This document shows positions 27,916 to 36,429 of a DNA stretch of 64,000 nt, one piece after another. The notes below the pieces were generated by a model. That model was not told the origin of the DNA. It saw only the letters and a list, made by a program, of their open reading frames with translations, and did no database searches. The stretch comes from Skermanella rosea (GTDB lineage: Bacteria; Pseudomonadota; Alphaproteobacteria; Azospirillales; Azospirillaceae). The stretch covers positions 2,367,001-2,431,000 of the forward strand of contig NZ_CP086111.1 of the NCBI RefSeq assembly GCF_016806835.2. The letters are read 5' to 3'. Within the stretch, counting starts at the first letter, position 1; each line of letters begins with the position of its first letter. The translations under genes and the position numbers were made by a program.

Positions 27916-28758
27916 ATGGCCCGCATCCAGATCGTCGCCCGAATCAACCTCGATGTCGTGGTCAGGCTGGACGGTCCCGTCGCCAGCGGGGCACAGCTGA
28001 AGGGGCAGTTCGGCCAGGGCCGCCTAGGCGGCGGCGGATCGAACACCGGCGTGGCGCTGGCCTATGCCGGGCACGACGTGGCGCTGTTCGCCGATGTCGG
28101 CGGGGATGCCGGCGGTGCGGCAATGCTTGCAGAACTCTCCGCCCTGGGCATCGATGTCTCGCGCGTGCGGCGCCTCCCCGAACCGACGCCGCCGGTCCTC
28201 GTCCTGCTGGACCCGGACGGCGAACGGACGATCATCCGCGGCCGGCCCTCCCTGGTCCTGCCTCCGGCCCTGCCCGATCCCGCGGAGCCGGCGGACGCCC
28301 TCTACGTCAAAGCCTACGGGCCCGAGGTGGCGGACCTGCTCCGTGCCCGCCTGGAAACCTGCCTGGTGGTCAGCCACGCGCCACCCGCCGGTACGACAGG
28401 CTGGCCGGCGCATGTGGTCGTGGACTCCGCCGCCCACATGACCGACGAGGCGTTGGCCGATCCCTATGCGGCGGCCCGGCGCTTCGCCGGGGAAAGGCTG
28501 CGCTGGATGGTGGTGACCGACGGCTCCAGGGGGGCGACGGCCTTCGGCCCTTCCGGTCCGGTCCATGTTCCGGCGGTGCCGGCCACCGTGGTGGACAGCA
28601 CGGGTGCCGGCGACGTCTTCACCGCCGGTCTGATCCATGGTCTGGCCGGCGGTGCGCCGATCCGCGAGGCCCTGTCGATCGGAGCCCGCTGGGCGGCGCT
28701 GGCGGTCACGTCGCCGACATCGGTGCCGCCGCCTTCGCTCCGCGACCTGACGGCCTGA
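27916..28758 (+). CDS. PfkB/ribokinase-family sugar kinase
   Basis: A 280-residue kinase with the N-terminal pattern ARINLDVVVRL, the Gly-rich motif RLGGGGSNTGVALAYAG and the C-terminal signature DSTGAGDVFTAGLIHG carrying the catalytic Asp. It phosphorylates a sugar, nucleoside or similar alcohol with ATP. It is shorter than typical ribokinases (about 300), with a compact lid. There is no transporter or pathway gene beside it, so the substrate is unknown. It is convergent with the Ppx/GppA gene, only 2 bp apart. Confidence 0.85.
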   Translation: MARIQIVARINLDVVVRLDGPVASGAQLKGQFGQGRLGGGGSNTGVALAYAGHDVALFADVGGDAGGAAMLAELSALGIDVSRVRRLPEPTPPVLVLLDPDGERTIIRGRPSLVLPPALPDPAEPADALYVKAYGPEVADLLRARLETCLVVSHAPPAGTTGWPAHVVVDSAAHMTDEALADPYAAARRFAGERLRWMVVTDGSRGATAFGPSGPVHVPAVPATVVDSTGAGDVFTAGLIHGLAGGAPIREALSIGARWAALAVTSPTSVPPPSLRDLTA

Positions 28759-28760
28759 CC

Positions 28761-30311
28761 TCAGGCCCCGGCGAATTCGGTCTTGGGCACGCCCAGGATC
28801 TTCGCCAGCTGCTTCATCCTTATCTGCACGGCATCGCTGTCGGGGACGTCCTCGCTGCCTTCCGCGACCTCCAGGCGGACGGCATCGGCGGTGATCCGCA
28901 GCCGCGCCATGTCGAGGATACCCGGCACGCTGCCGGAGAAGCGATGGCCGAGCTGCATCGCGCGGCCGAGGATCTGGGCGCGACGATGCACGGCCGGGGT
29001 CAGCAGCGACAGCGCGGGCTGAAGGCACGCATCATCCGGTTTGCCGCCGTAACGGGCATGCAGGGTCGCCGCGATGAACACCCGCTCCGTGTGCGTTACG
29101 CCGATGAACGGGAAATGGACGACCCGCGCGAAGCACTGGTGTGCCTTGACGTCGGCATGGTCCGCCCAGGCCATGTCGGAGAGCGCGCAGGCCGCAAGCC
29201 TGAGCCGGCGTTCCCCAGCGGTTTCGTCGGGGAACAGGGATTCCGTCCAGCGTACCAGCGCCGGCGCGAAGGCCGGGACCCGCGCGATGGGGAGGCCGAA
29301 TGCCTGGGTGCCCTCGATCAGCGGATCGCGTTGCCGCAGGGCGGGGGAGAGCCGCGAATAGAGCCATCCCTCGCGCAGGCCCAGGGCGGAGAAGACGACC
29401 CGCTCCGGGCGCAGGTTCTTCAGCAGCCTGTCCATCACCAGTGCCGCAGCCGGAAGCGTCTTAGCCCGCCGGCCGGGCACTCCGGGAAGCGCCGAGATCT
29501 TTTCCGGCGTCATCTTCCAGACCAACTTGGCGAAGCTTCTCAGGTCGTTCGCATCCACGTCGTAGCCGTGCGCGACCTTCAGGGGAGCATTGACCGATTC
29601 CATGTGGGCGCGGGCCAGGGCGCGCCAGCCGCCGCCGACGGCATAGAATACCGGCTTGGTCAGCAGCGGCGGAAGCTGGCCTTTCATGACCTCGTCGATC
29701 TGCCGCTTGGCACTTTCCGCCGAGTCCTCCAGCATCGCTTCGACCGGCAAGGCGCCCAGGGGAAGGCTGACCGAGCGCTCGCCGACATGGTCTTCCAGTG
29801 CTTCGGCGACCTCGAGGCTGCCGCCGCCCATGTCGCCGACCAGTCCCTTCGGCCGGTAGAAGCCGGAGATGACGCCGAGCGTGGCGAAATGCGCCTCCTC
29901 CGATCCCGACAGCAGGCGCAGCTCGCGACCCGTCCGCTTCCTGATGGCCTTGATCAGGTTCTCGCCGTTCGTGGCCCTGCGCACCGCCTCGGTCGCGATG
30001 ATGTCGATCCGGGATGCCCCCATGGCCTCGGCGATGGCGCAGAAGCGGTGGGCCGCCTGCACCGTGCAGGCCATGGGTCCCGCCGCAAGCTCGCCCGTCT
30101 TGTCCAGTCCGGAACCAAGGCCGCACAGGGACTTCTCGTTGAACCGGGGGAGAGGTGCCCTCCCGAGATCGTTGTAGACGACGAGGCGGACGGAGTTGGA
30201 GCCGATATCGATGACGGCATAATGGGCGTGATCGGCGGCGAGGACCTCATCCGGATCTAGCTCCTGATGAAGGCCGGTCAGGTCGGCGCGCTGGCCGGTA
30301 GCGTCGAGCAT
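28761..30311 (-). CDS. ppx: Ppx/GppA family exopolyphosphatase
   Basis: A 516-residue ASKHA-fold phosphatase. Phosphate-binding motifs are AVIDIGSNSVRLVVYN near the start and GDMGGGSLEVAE near residue 160. A C-terminal HD-like region contains HRRAQILGRAMQLGHRFSGS. It removes terminal phosphate from polyphosphate or converts pppGpp to ppGpp. The ATG at 30311 follows a GGAGGGACAG site; a TTG at 30350 is less likely. No ppk gene is adjacent. Confidence 0.9.
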   Translation of the reverse strand: MLDATGQRADLTGLHQELDPDEVLAADHAHYAVIDIGSNSVRLVVYNDLGRAPLPRFNEKSLCGLGSGLDKTGELAAGPMACTVQAAHRFCAIAEAMGASRIDIIATEAVRRATNGENLIKAIRKRTGRELRLLSGSEEAHFATLGVISGFYRPKGLVGDMGGGSLEVAEALEDHVGERSVSLPLGALPVEAMLEDSAESAKRQIDEVMKGQLPPLLTKPVFYAVGGGWRALARAHMESVNAPLKVAHGYDVDANDLRSFAKLVWKMTPEKISALPGVPGRRAKTLPAAALVMDRLLKNLRPERVVFSALGLREGWLYSRLSPALRQRDPLIEGTQAFGLPIARVPAFAPALVRWTESLFPDETAGERRLRLAACALSDMAWADHADVKAHQCFARVVHFPFIGVTHTERVFIAATLHARYGGKPDDACLQPALSLLTPAVHRRAQILGRAMQLGHRFSGSVPGILDMARLRITADAVRLEVAEGSEDVPDSDAVQIRMKQLAKILGVPKTEFAGA

Positions 30312-30435
30312 CTGTCCCTCCGGTGGCGGGCTGGATCCATGCCCCTTCAACTCCGGACAGGTCGCTTTGATCCCGCAGCCCGAAGATTATGTCAGGAAAA
30401 CGTCATCCAGCCCGACCGGCTCCGGCCTGCGCCGA

Positions 30436-30876
30436 TCAGGCCTTGATCAGGTTCAGGTCCCGCAGTACCGCGACCTCGCTGGCCTGCTCGTCCAGCCGCG
30501 CCTTCACCGCGTCGCCGATCGAGACGACGCCGATCAGCTCTCCGGTCGTATCGCACACCGGGACATGGCGGTGGCGGCGCAGCGTCATCATCCGCATCAG
30601 GTCCTTGACCGTCTCCGTCGGCAGGCAGGTCTTGACTTCCTTGGTCATCAGATCCTCGACGCGGAGGCCCAGCGCGGCGGCCCCGCGATCCGCGATGGCG
30701 CGGACGATGTCGCGCTCCGACAGGATGCCGGCGAGCTTGCCGCGGCGGTCGCGCACGACGACGGCGCCGATGCGCTTCTCCGTCAGCAGCCTGGATGCCG
30801 ACTCCAAGGTCTCCGTCGGCAGGATGGAGACGATGGTGCGGCCCTTTGAATTCAGGAGATCGGAAACGGTGGTCAT
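30436..30876 (-). CDS. Tandem CBS-domain protein
   Basis: A 146-residue stand-alone pair of CBS domains (about 10-65 and 75-130), with GKLAGILSERDIVRAIA and HRHVPVCDTTGELIGVVSIGD. Such proteins bind adenosyl ligands such as AMP or ATP and modulate partner proteins. The start at 30876 has a GGGGAAG site. It lies downstream of a long regulatory-looking spacer and upstream of ppx on the same strand. Confidence 0.9.
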   Translation of the reverse strand: MTTVSDLLNSKGRTIVSILPTETLESASRLLTEKRIGAVVVRDRRGKLAGILSERDIVRAIADRGAAALGLRVEDLMTKEVKTCLPTETVKDLMRMMTLRRHRHVPVCDTTGELIGVVSIGDAVKARLDEQASEVAVLRDLNLIKA

Positions 30877-31314
30877 ATCTTCCCCATGAGGTTGACGGCG
30901 CGGGTGAACTGACCGCTGCACCTGGGATCTGTCGGCCCGGTGCATTCAGTATCGCATCCTTCGCATTCACCGGAAATGCGAGGCAGTAACCTGGGCTAAT
31001 CCGATATGCCGGCCGGAAATGGGGCACCCACTGGGGCCTGTCACGTGTTAACCCATTGGGCGATTTTATCACCGTGCCGCGCTTGACGGCAATTAACTTC
31101 TCGCAACACAGGTTTCTTTTATAACTAAATTTCCATTTTCGAGGCGCGGCATGCCCTTGGTTCCTGAAGAACGGGCTCGCGCCGCGGCCGGGGCGTCGCT
31201 GTGCAGACCATCCGCGGGACAAGGTCGATCGGAATTCGCGCAGCTTGCGGAAGAGACTCGCATCCGGAACGCCCGTGATGATAAGCATTGTCCGGCCGCT
31301 TACGGAGATCCCCG
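30877..31314. other. 438-bp intergenic region between divergent genes
   Basis: No coding sequence is supported. It contains a small hairpin (TCGCATT...AATGCGA near 30958) and an AT-rich block around 31085-31135 (GTTTCTTTTATAACTAAATT) that stands out against the GC-rich background and could hold promoters for the CBS gene or the YtfJ-like gene. Confidence 0.5.
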
Positions 31315-31785
31315 ATGCTGACGAATCCCTTCATGCCCGATCCGGTGCAGGACCTGATGGTCTCGACTCTGCAGGAATTTCAGAAGATCCTGGGAAAGGG
31401 CGTCGCGGGAACGCCGATCCAGGTGGGTGACACGACGCTGGTCCCGATCTATGTCACGACCTTCGGAGTCGGCGCGGGGGGAGGCTCGGTCTTCGGCGAG
31501 GCTTGCGGTGGCGGCGGCGGGGGCGGCGTGGTTCCCTGCGCGATCATCGTCGTCCGCCCGGACGGGGTGACCGTCCAGCATCTCGACTCCCAGTTCGTGA
31601 CGTCGGCGGCCAAAGCCCATTCCGACGTCGCGAACGAGTTGAGCAACGCCTACCGCCGGGACAAGTCGGCGGCAGCGGGATCTGCAGCGGCCAAGCCGGC
31701 GGCGGAACCGGCACCGGCAGCGGTCCCGGCGCCCGCCCCGGCACCGTCGGAATCCACGGCGGTCGCCGTCGCCGCGCTGGACTGA
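31315..31785 (+). CDS. GerW/YtfJ-like protein with glycine-rich loop
   Basis: A 156-residue protein. Residues 1-95 match the sporulation-protein YtfJ/GerW domain: VQDLMVSTLQEFQKILGKGV, then TTLVPIYVTTFGVGAGGGS and a GGGGGGGVVPCAIIVV stretch. The C-terminal 45 residues are an Ala/Pro-rich low-complexity tail. Although named for Bacillus spores, the domain occurs in many non-sporulating bacteria with unknown function. The start at 31315 has a GGAGA site. Confidence 0.8.
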   Translation: MLTNPFMPDPVQDLMVSTLQEFQKILGKGVAGTPIQVGDTTLVPIYVTTFGVGAGGGSVFGEACGGGGGGGVVPCAIIVVRPDGVTVQHLDSQFVTSAAKAHSDVANELSNAYRRDKSAAAGSAAAKPAAEPAPAAVPAPAPAPSESTAVAVAALD

Positions 31786-31794
31786 ACGGCGGCG

Positions 31795-32499
31795 CTACTT
31801 GGACGTGCCCGTGGTCGCGGCAGTCTGGCCGAACATGATCTTCTTGGCTTCCTCGGTCATGGTCGGCTGGCTGTTGATCTCGGCGGCGCGTTCGTAGGCG
31901 CGGATGACGGCCGGCCGCTCCCGTATGGCCTCGAACCAGCGCTTGAGGTTCGGGAAGTCGTCCAGGTTCTGCTGCTGGCGCTCGTACGGGACGATCCACG
32001 GATAGGACGCCATGTCGGCGATGGAGTAGTCGCCCGCGACGAACTGCCGGTCGGCCAGCCGCCGGTCCAGCACGCCGTAAAGTCGGTTCGTCTCCTTGAC
32101 GTAGCGCTCCATGGCATAGGGGATGCGTTCCGGCGCGTACTGGACGAAATGATGGTTCTGGCCCGCCATCGGTCCGAGCCCGCCCATCTGCCACATCAGC
32201 CATTGCAGCACCTCGGCCCGGCCCCGCGGGTCCTTGGGCAGGAACTTCCCGGTCTTCTCGGCCAGATAGATCAGGATCGCCCCGGACTCGAAGACGGAGA
32301 TCGGTTCCCCGCCGCCGGCCGGGTCGTTGTCCACGATCGCGGGGATGCGGTTGTTCGGGGCGATCTTCAGGAATTCCGGCTTGAACTGCTCGCCGGCGCT
32401 GATGTTGACCGGGATGATCCGATAGGGGAGACCGGTCTCCTCCAGGAACATCGTGACCTTGTGGCCGTTGGGCGTCGTCCAGTAATGCAGATCGATCAT
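31795..32499 (-). CDS. Glutathione S-transferase (YfcG/Nu-class-like)
   Basis: A 234-residue GST. The thioredoxin-like N-terminal domain has LHYWTTPNGHKVTMFLEETG, with TPN at the thiol-binding site as in disulfide-reducing Nu-class GSTs, and PNNRIPAIVD and FESGAILIYLAEKTG. The helical domain ends in YSIADMASYPWIVPYE. It probably reduces disulfides or detoxifies electrophiles with glutathione. A 24-bp perfect hairpin lies 21 bp upstream of its start. Confidence 0.9.
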   Translation of the reverse strand: MIDLHYWTTPNGHKVTMFLEETGLPYRIIPVNISAGEQFKPEFLKIAPNNRIPAIVDNDPAGGGEPISVFESGAILIYLAEKTGKFLPKDPRGRAEVLQWLMWQMGGLGPMAGQNHHFVQYAPERIPYAMERYVKETNRLYGVLDRRLADRQFVAGDYSIADMASYPWIVPYERQQQNLDDFPNLKRWFEAIRERPAVIRAYERAAEINSQPTMTEEAKKIMFGQTAATTGTSK

Positions 32500-32520
32500 A
32501 TCGATGGCCTTCCGAAGCTG

Positions 32521-32576
32521 GGGGGCGGCGGGACATGTTATGGACTGATCGTTCCATAACATGTCCCGCCGCCCCC
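32521..32576. promoter_or_regulatory. 24-bp perfect inverted repeat upstream of the GST gene
   Basis: The arms 32521-32544 and 32553-32576 are exact complements around CTGATCGT. The core, ATGTTATGGA...TCCATAACAT, looks like a TetR- or MarR-type operator. The outer GC-rich arms could instead make it the terminator of the receptor gene upstream, though no T-run follows in the leftward direction. Such length and perfection in a 130-bp spacer are unlikely by chance. Confidence 0.7.
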
Positions 32577-32628
32577 GGCAACCATCGGCAGGCCGTTCCG
32601 TTCCAGGAGCCGGCCGTCGGAGGCCGGG

Positions 32629-34866
32629 TCAGGCGGCAAGCTCCTTCTCGAACAGGCGTTCCACCTGCGCCCTGGTCTCGGCGTCGAACCGGAACTGGAT
32701 GCGGACCAGTCCGTCATGCTCCTCGACGAGGCGGCCGGCGATCCGGTGCCCGGCGAAGACCAGCGTCAAAGCCGTGCCGATCGGCCAACTGCCATCGACC
32801 CGAACCGCGGCACCGCCGCTGGAGATGTCGACCATCCGCCCGGCGATCGACTGGCCCCCCATGATGACCGTGATCGGGGCGTCGTGCGGCCGCCGCTCGT
32901 AGGTGCGGCGTTCCCCGGCGCTGGCCATGGCCGACAGGAACTGGTCGACCTCGCCGCGCAGCGTCTCCGCCTGGATCGACAGTTCGGATGCGGCCGACAG
33001 AAGCTCCGTCGCCGCGGCCCTGGTGAAGTCGGTCGTATCCTTGACCATGCCGATGTTGCCGGACGCATGCATGCTCTTGTCCGCCGCCTCCTTGACGTTG
33101 CGGCTGATCTCCGACGTCGAGGCGTCCTGCTCCGTCACGGCGGCGGCGATCATGCCGGAGCTTTCGTCGATGGCGCCGATCGTCCGGGAAATCTCGCCGA
33201 TCAGCCCGGCGACCCCATTCGCCGATTCGACGACCGCGTTGACCCTGGCGGTCACTTCCTCGGTCGCCTTGGAAGTCTGGGTCGCGAGGTTCTTGACCTC
33301 GCCCGCGACGACGGCGAAGCCCTTGCCCGCCTCGCCGGCGCGGGCCGCCTCGATCGTCGCGTTGAGGGCCAGGAGATTGGTCTGCGAGGCGATGTCCTGG
33401 ATGAACTGGACGATCTGCGTGACGCCGGCCGCGACGCTCGTCAGTTCCCGGGTGGTGGATTCGGCGCGTCCGGCCTGTTCGACCGCAGCCCGCGTCGTCA
33501 GCGTCGTGCGTTCGACCTGCACGCCGATCTCGCTGCTGGCCCCGGCCAACTCGTCCGCCGCGGCCGAGACGAGCTCGGCGTTGCGCGCCGCGGCATCCGC
33601 GCTTTCCGCCGCCTGCACGGCCTGCTCCGACGCCCGCTCCGCTTCAGCGTTCAGGGATCCCGCCGTTGCCTGCAACTGGGTCGCGGCGGCTGCCACCGCC
33701 CGGAGTTGCCCTGAAATGGCCGCCTGGAAATCATGGGTCAGGGCTTCCAGGGCATCCTGGCGCCGTGCCCTGTTCGCCTGCTGCTGGGCCTGTTCCGCCT
33801 CCAGTTCCCGGTTCCGCCGCGCGGCGTCGCGGAATATCGCGGTGGCGGAGGCCATGGCGCCAACCTCGTCGCTCCGCCCGATGCCGGGAACGGCGCAGTC
33901 CAGATCGCCCTGGGCGAGGCGCTGCATGGCCTGGGTCAGGCCGAGCAGCGGCGCCAGGACGCCACGCCGGACGACCAGGAGGACGGCGAGTGCCGCCCCG
34001 CCGAACAGCAGCGCCGTGATCAGCAGGGTCCAGAACTGGGACGACCGGAAACCGCCGATCCGGGCTTCCAGCAACCGTTCCAGGTCGGACGATGCCGCGC
34101 GGTAGAAGCTGCTCCATTCGGCGACCAGGGCTTCCACCGCCGCCGGCTCCGGCGCACCGCGCTCGATCGAGGCCAGCAGGGCGGTCAAGTCGCCGATCAG
34201 GGCGCCTGCGGGCCCGTCGAGCGCAGCCTTGACCGATCCGTCCGCGCTGCCGCTGTAGGCCGAGGCGAGCGATGACCCGAGGCCGTCGGTCACCGTCTTC
34301 AGTCCGCCCAGCTCGACATAGAAGGCGACCCGTTCCTCCGGGTCCAGCGTGCCGTCGGCGAAGGTCCGGCGGGCCAACGTCACCATGGCGACGATCCGGT
34401 CTAGCGCCTCGGGCAGCTTCACCAGCATGAGGTCCATGACATAGAAGGAGTCGAGGTCCGGATCGAGGATCAGGTTGCTCTTGTCGCCGACCCGGGCGGT
34501 CAGCGCCCTCAACGCCGCCCGCGCCTCGTCGAGGCCGTTCCCGCTCGCCGCCGAGGACCGTACTGCCGCCACCGCGGCGCGGGTCAGTTCCGCGCTTTCC
34601 ATTCCATCGCCGAAGCTTCGCTCGGCCGACTCCAGCGCCGCGATGCCGCCGTCGGCCGGCTTGCCGCCCCGGAGGCTCGCAAGTGCCAGATCCTTGTGGA
34701 CCGCCGCGACCTCCCTAAGCTGGAACGTACCGGTGAGCTCCTTCTCGCTGAACCGGATCGTCGTGTTCTGGTTGCCGATAAGCGCCGCCAGGACGAATCC
34801 TACCGGAGCCAGGAACAGCAGCGCAGCGATCGCCAACCGCTGTGCGATCCCGAGGGAACGGAACAT
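32629..34866 (-). CDS. Methyl-accepting chemotaxis protein fused to a PilZ domain
   Basis: A 745-residue chemoreceptor. Membrane segments lie near residues 8-30 and 280-302, enclosing a mostly helical periplasmic domain. HAMP follows, then the signalling hairpin with [20 protein letters not shown] and [20 protein letters not shown]. The last 90 residues form a PilZ domain with the c-di-GMP motif RxxxR (RRTYERR) and [11 protein letters not shown]. It couples chemotaxis signalling to c-di-GMP. ATG at 34866 is preferred over TTG at 34878 because the GGAGAG site fits only it. No flagellar genes are nearby. Confidence 0.92.
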   Translation of the reverse strand: MFRSLGIAQRLAIAALLFLAPVGFVLAALIGNQNTTIRFSEKELTGTFQLREVAAVHKDLALASLRGGKPADGGIAALESAERSFGDGMESAELTRAAVAAVRSSAASGNGLDEARAALRALTARVGDKSNLILDPDLDSFYVMDLMLVKLPEALDRIVAMVTLARRTFADGTLDPEERVAFYVELGGLKTVTDGLGSSLASAYSGSADGSVKAALDGPAGALIGDLTALLASIERGAPEPAAVEALVAEWSSFYRAASSDLERLLEARIGGFRSSQFWTLLITALLFGGAALAVLLVVRRGVLAPLLGLTQAMQRLAQGDLDCAVPGIGRSDEVGAMASATAIFRDAARRNRELEAEQAQQQANRARRQDALEALTHDFQAAISGQLRAVAAAATQLQATAGSLNAEAERASEQAVQAAESADAAARNAELVSAAADELAGASSEIGVQVERTTLTTRAAVEQAGRAESTTRELTSVAAGVTQIVQFIQDIASQTNLLALNATIEAARAGEAGKGFAVVAGEVKNLATQTSKATEEVTARVNAVVESANGVAGLIGEISRTIGAIDESSGMIAAAVTEQDASTSEISRNVKEAADKSMHASGNIGMVKDTTDFTRAAATELLSAASELSIQAETLRGEVDQFLSAMASAGERRTYERRPHDAPITVIMGGQSIAGRMVDISSGGAAVRVDGSWPIGTALTLVFAGHRIAGRLVEEHDGLVRIQFRFDAETRAQVERLFEKELAA

Positions 34867-35190
34867 CCATCTCTCCAACGATCGGGAGTTGAGTTGTCGA
34901 AAGGATTACCATGATCGTTCAATCGAATGAAGGTTTTGTGGTATAAATTTCCTGCCTAATCGGTTGGCATTATTCCGCAGGCCAATAGTAGGGGTGGAAA
35001 ACCACCTGCCTCGACCCCTCGGCGAAGTTCCCGTCATTTTATTACTTATGAAATTTTGCTTTGTTGCCGATCGGATCGGATGCGAAGAGGGACTGTCGGC
35101 GCGTCAGGCAACCGGATCCGTCCGATTCGCGTTCGTTTCCCGATGAGCAACGCGACCATAGAACCAGTGAAAAGCGACAAGGAGACCGAC
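34867..35190. other. Intergenic region between divergent receptor and aldo/keto reductase genes
   Basis: The 324-bp spacer is less GC-rich than the genes, especially near 34930-34960 and 35030-35070. No gene is supported. It must hold both promoters, but I can assign no specific sigma-factor boxes. Confidence 0.4.
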
Positions 35191-36027
35191 ATGCCGATCC
35201 GTTCCATTTCCCTGGCATCCATGCAGGTGCCCGGCCTGGGGCAGGGTACTTGGGGAATGGGGGAGGACCGGCGTCAGCGCGACCGCGAGGTCCGTGCGCT
35301 CCGGCTGGGCCTGGATCTCGGCCTGACCTTGATCGACACGGCGGAAATGTACGGGGACGGCGGAGCCGAGGAGGTCGTCGGCGAGGCTCTTGCCGGGCGC
35401 CGGGACGAGTGCTTCCTGGTCAGCAAGGTCTATCCGCACAATGCCGGGCGGCGCAGTGCCGTCGAAGCCTGCGAACGGAGCCTGAAACGTCTCCGCACCG
35501 ACCGGATGGACCTGTACCTGCTGCATTGGCGCGGCGGAGTCCCCCTGGCCGAAACCGTCGAGACCTTCGAGCGGCTGAAGGAGCAGGGCAAGATCCGCGC
35601 CTGGGGCGTCAGCAACCTGGACCCCGACGACATGGCCGAACTGATGGAGGTGCCGGGCGGCGAAGCCTGCGCCACCAACCAGGTTCTCTACAATCTCACC
35701 CGGCGCGGCATCGAATGGGATCTGCTCCCCTGGTGCGTCGAGCGCTCCATCCCGGTCATGGCCTACAGTCCGATCGAGCAGGGGCGGATGCCGGCCAAGG
35801 GCGCGTTGCGGACGATCGCCGAACGCCTCGGCGCCAGCATGTTCCAGGTGGCGCTCGCCTGGGTGCTTCGGCACGAGGGCGTCGTCGCCATCCCGAAGGC
35901 CAGCGATCCGGACCACGTGAAGGCCAACCGCGCCGCCGCCGACCTGGTCCTGAGCGACGAGGACATGGCGGCGCTCGACCGGGCGTTCCCGCCGCCGACC
36001 GGACCCCGGTCGCTGGAAATGCTCTGA
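35191..36027 (+). CDS. Aldo/keto reductase
   Basis: A 278-residue NADPH-dependent oxidoreductase with TIM-barrel fold. The catalytic tetrad is visible: Asp and Tyr in LIDTAEMYGDGGAEEVVGEA, Lys in FLVSKVYPHNAG and His in DLYLLHWRGG. The cofactor region includes AIPKASDPDHVKAN. It reduces aldehydes or ketones. ATG at 35191 follows AAGGAGA; an in-frame ATG at 35143 would add 16 residues. It is a single gene. Confidence 0.92.
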   Translation: MPIRSISLASMQVPGLGQGTWGMGEDRRQRDREVRALRLGLDLGLTLIDTAEMYGDGGAEEVVGEALAGRRDECFLVSKVYPHNAGRRSAVEACERSLKRLRTDRMDLYLLHWRGGVPLAETVETFERLKEQGKIRAWGVSNLDPDDMAELMEVPGGEACATNQVLYNLTRRGIEWDLLPWCVERSIPVMAYSPIEQGRMPAKGALRTIAERLGASMFQVALAWVLRHEGVVAIPKASDPDHVKANRAAADLVLSDEDMAALDRAFPPPTGPRSLEML

Positions 36028-36338
36028 TCCTGCCGCTCCCCCCGCCGCGATGCGTTGGGCCAAGGCTCAACCTGTGGTTCGATGCAGGGTGGAAGTGATG
36101 CGGGCCGTCGATCTGCACTCATACGCTCCCGACGAGGGCCATTGGGGGCTGCCGCCCGGCACGCCGGCGCTTCTCGCAGTTCGATCTGGAGGATCACCAC
36201 CTGCGCGCGGTACGCTGGCATCCCGCGCGAACTCTTGGACCTGATGACCGCTCCCAACGGGGGCATAGCCAGCGCCCGAGTCCGGGTCCCTCCGGGGAGC
36301 GCTTCGACGCTCCCGGCGGCATGCACGGGTTTTCGCCC
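36028..36338. other. Non-coding spacer after the aldo/keto reductase
   Basis: Several short open frames exist on both strands, but none has a ribosome site or a recognisable product. One leftward frame (about 36090-36240) reads like a protein fragment (MPAYRAQVVILQIELREAP) and could be a gene remnant. I do not annotate it. Confidence 0.4.
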
Positions 36339-36380
36339 GACCCCCTCACCCCGACCCTCTCCTCCAGGGGGGCGAGGGGG
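36339..36380. repeat. REP-like GC-rich repeat, intact arm
   Basis: The segment begins GACCCCCTCACCCCGACC and ends GGGGCGAGGGGG. It is nearly the exact complement of the arm that lies at 36412-36429 plus 37933-37956, which the IS element splits. Together they form a REPIN-like inverted pair of about 42-base units with a 31-base spacer. Confidence 0.7.
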
Positions 36381-36429
36381 ATTTGCTCGCGACGATCGCT
36401 TTCCATACAGCGCCCCCTCGCCCCTTGGG

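Noticed and set aside
27807-30260. A long plus-strand frame across the PfkB kinase and the Ppx/GppA gene
   Set aside because: It is a different frame of the kinase gene and antisense to ppx; both real genes have full motifs.
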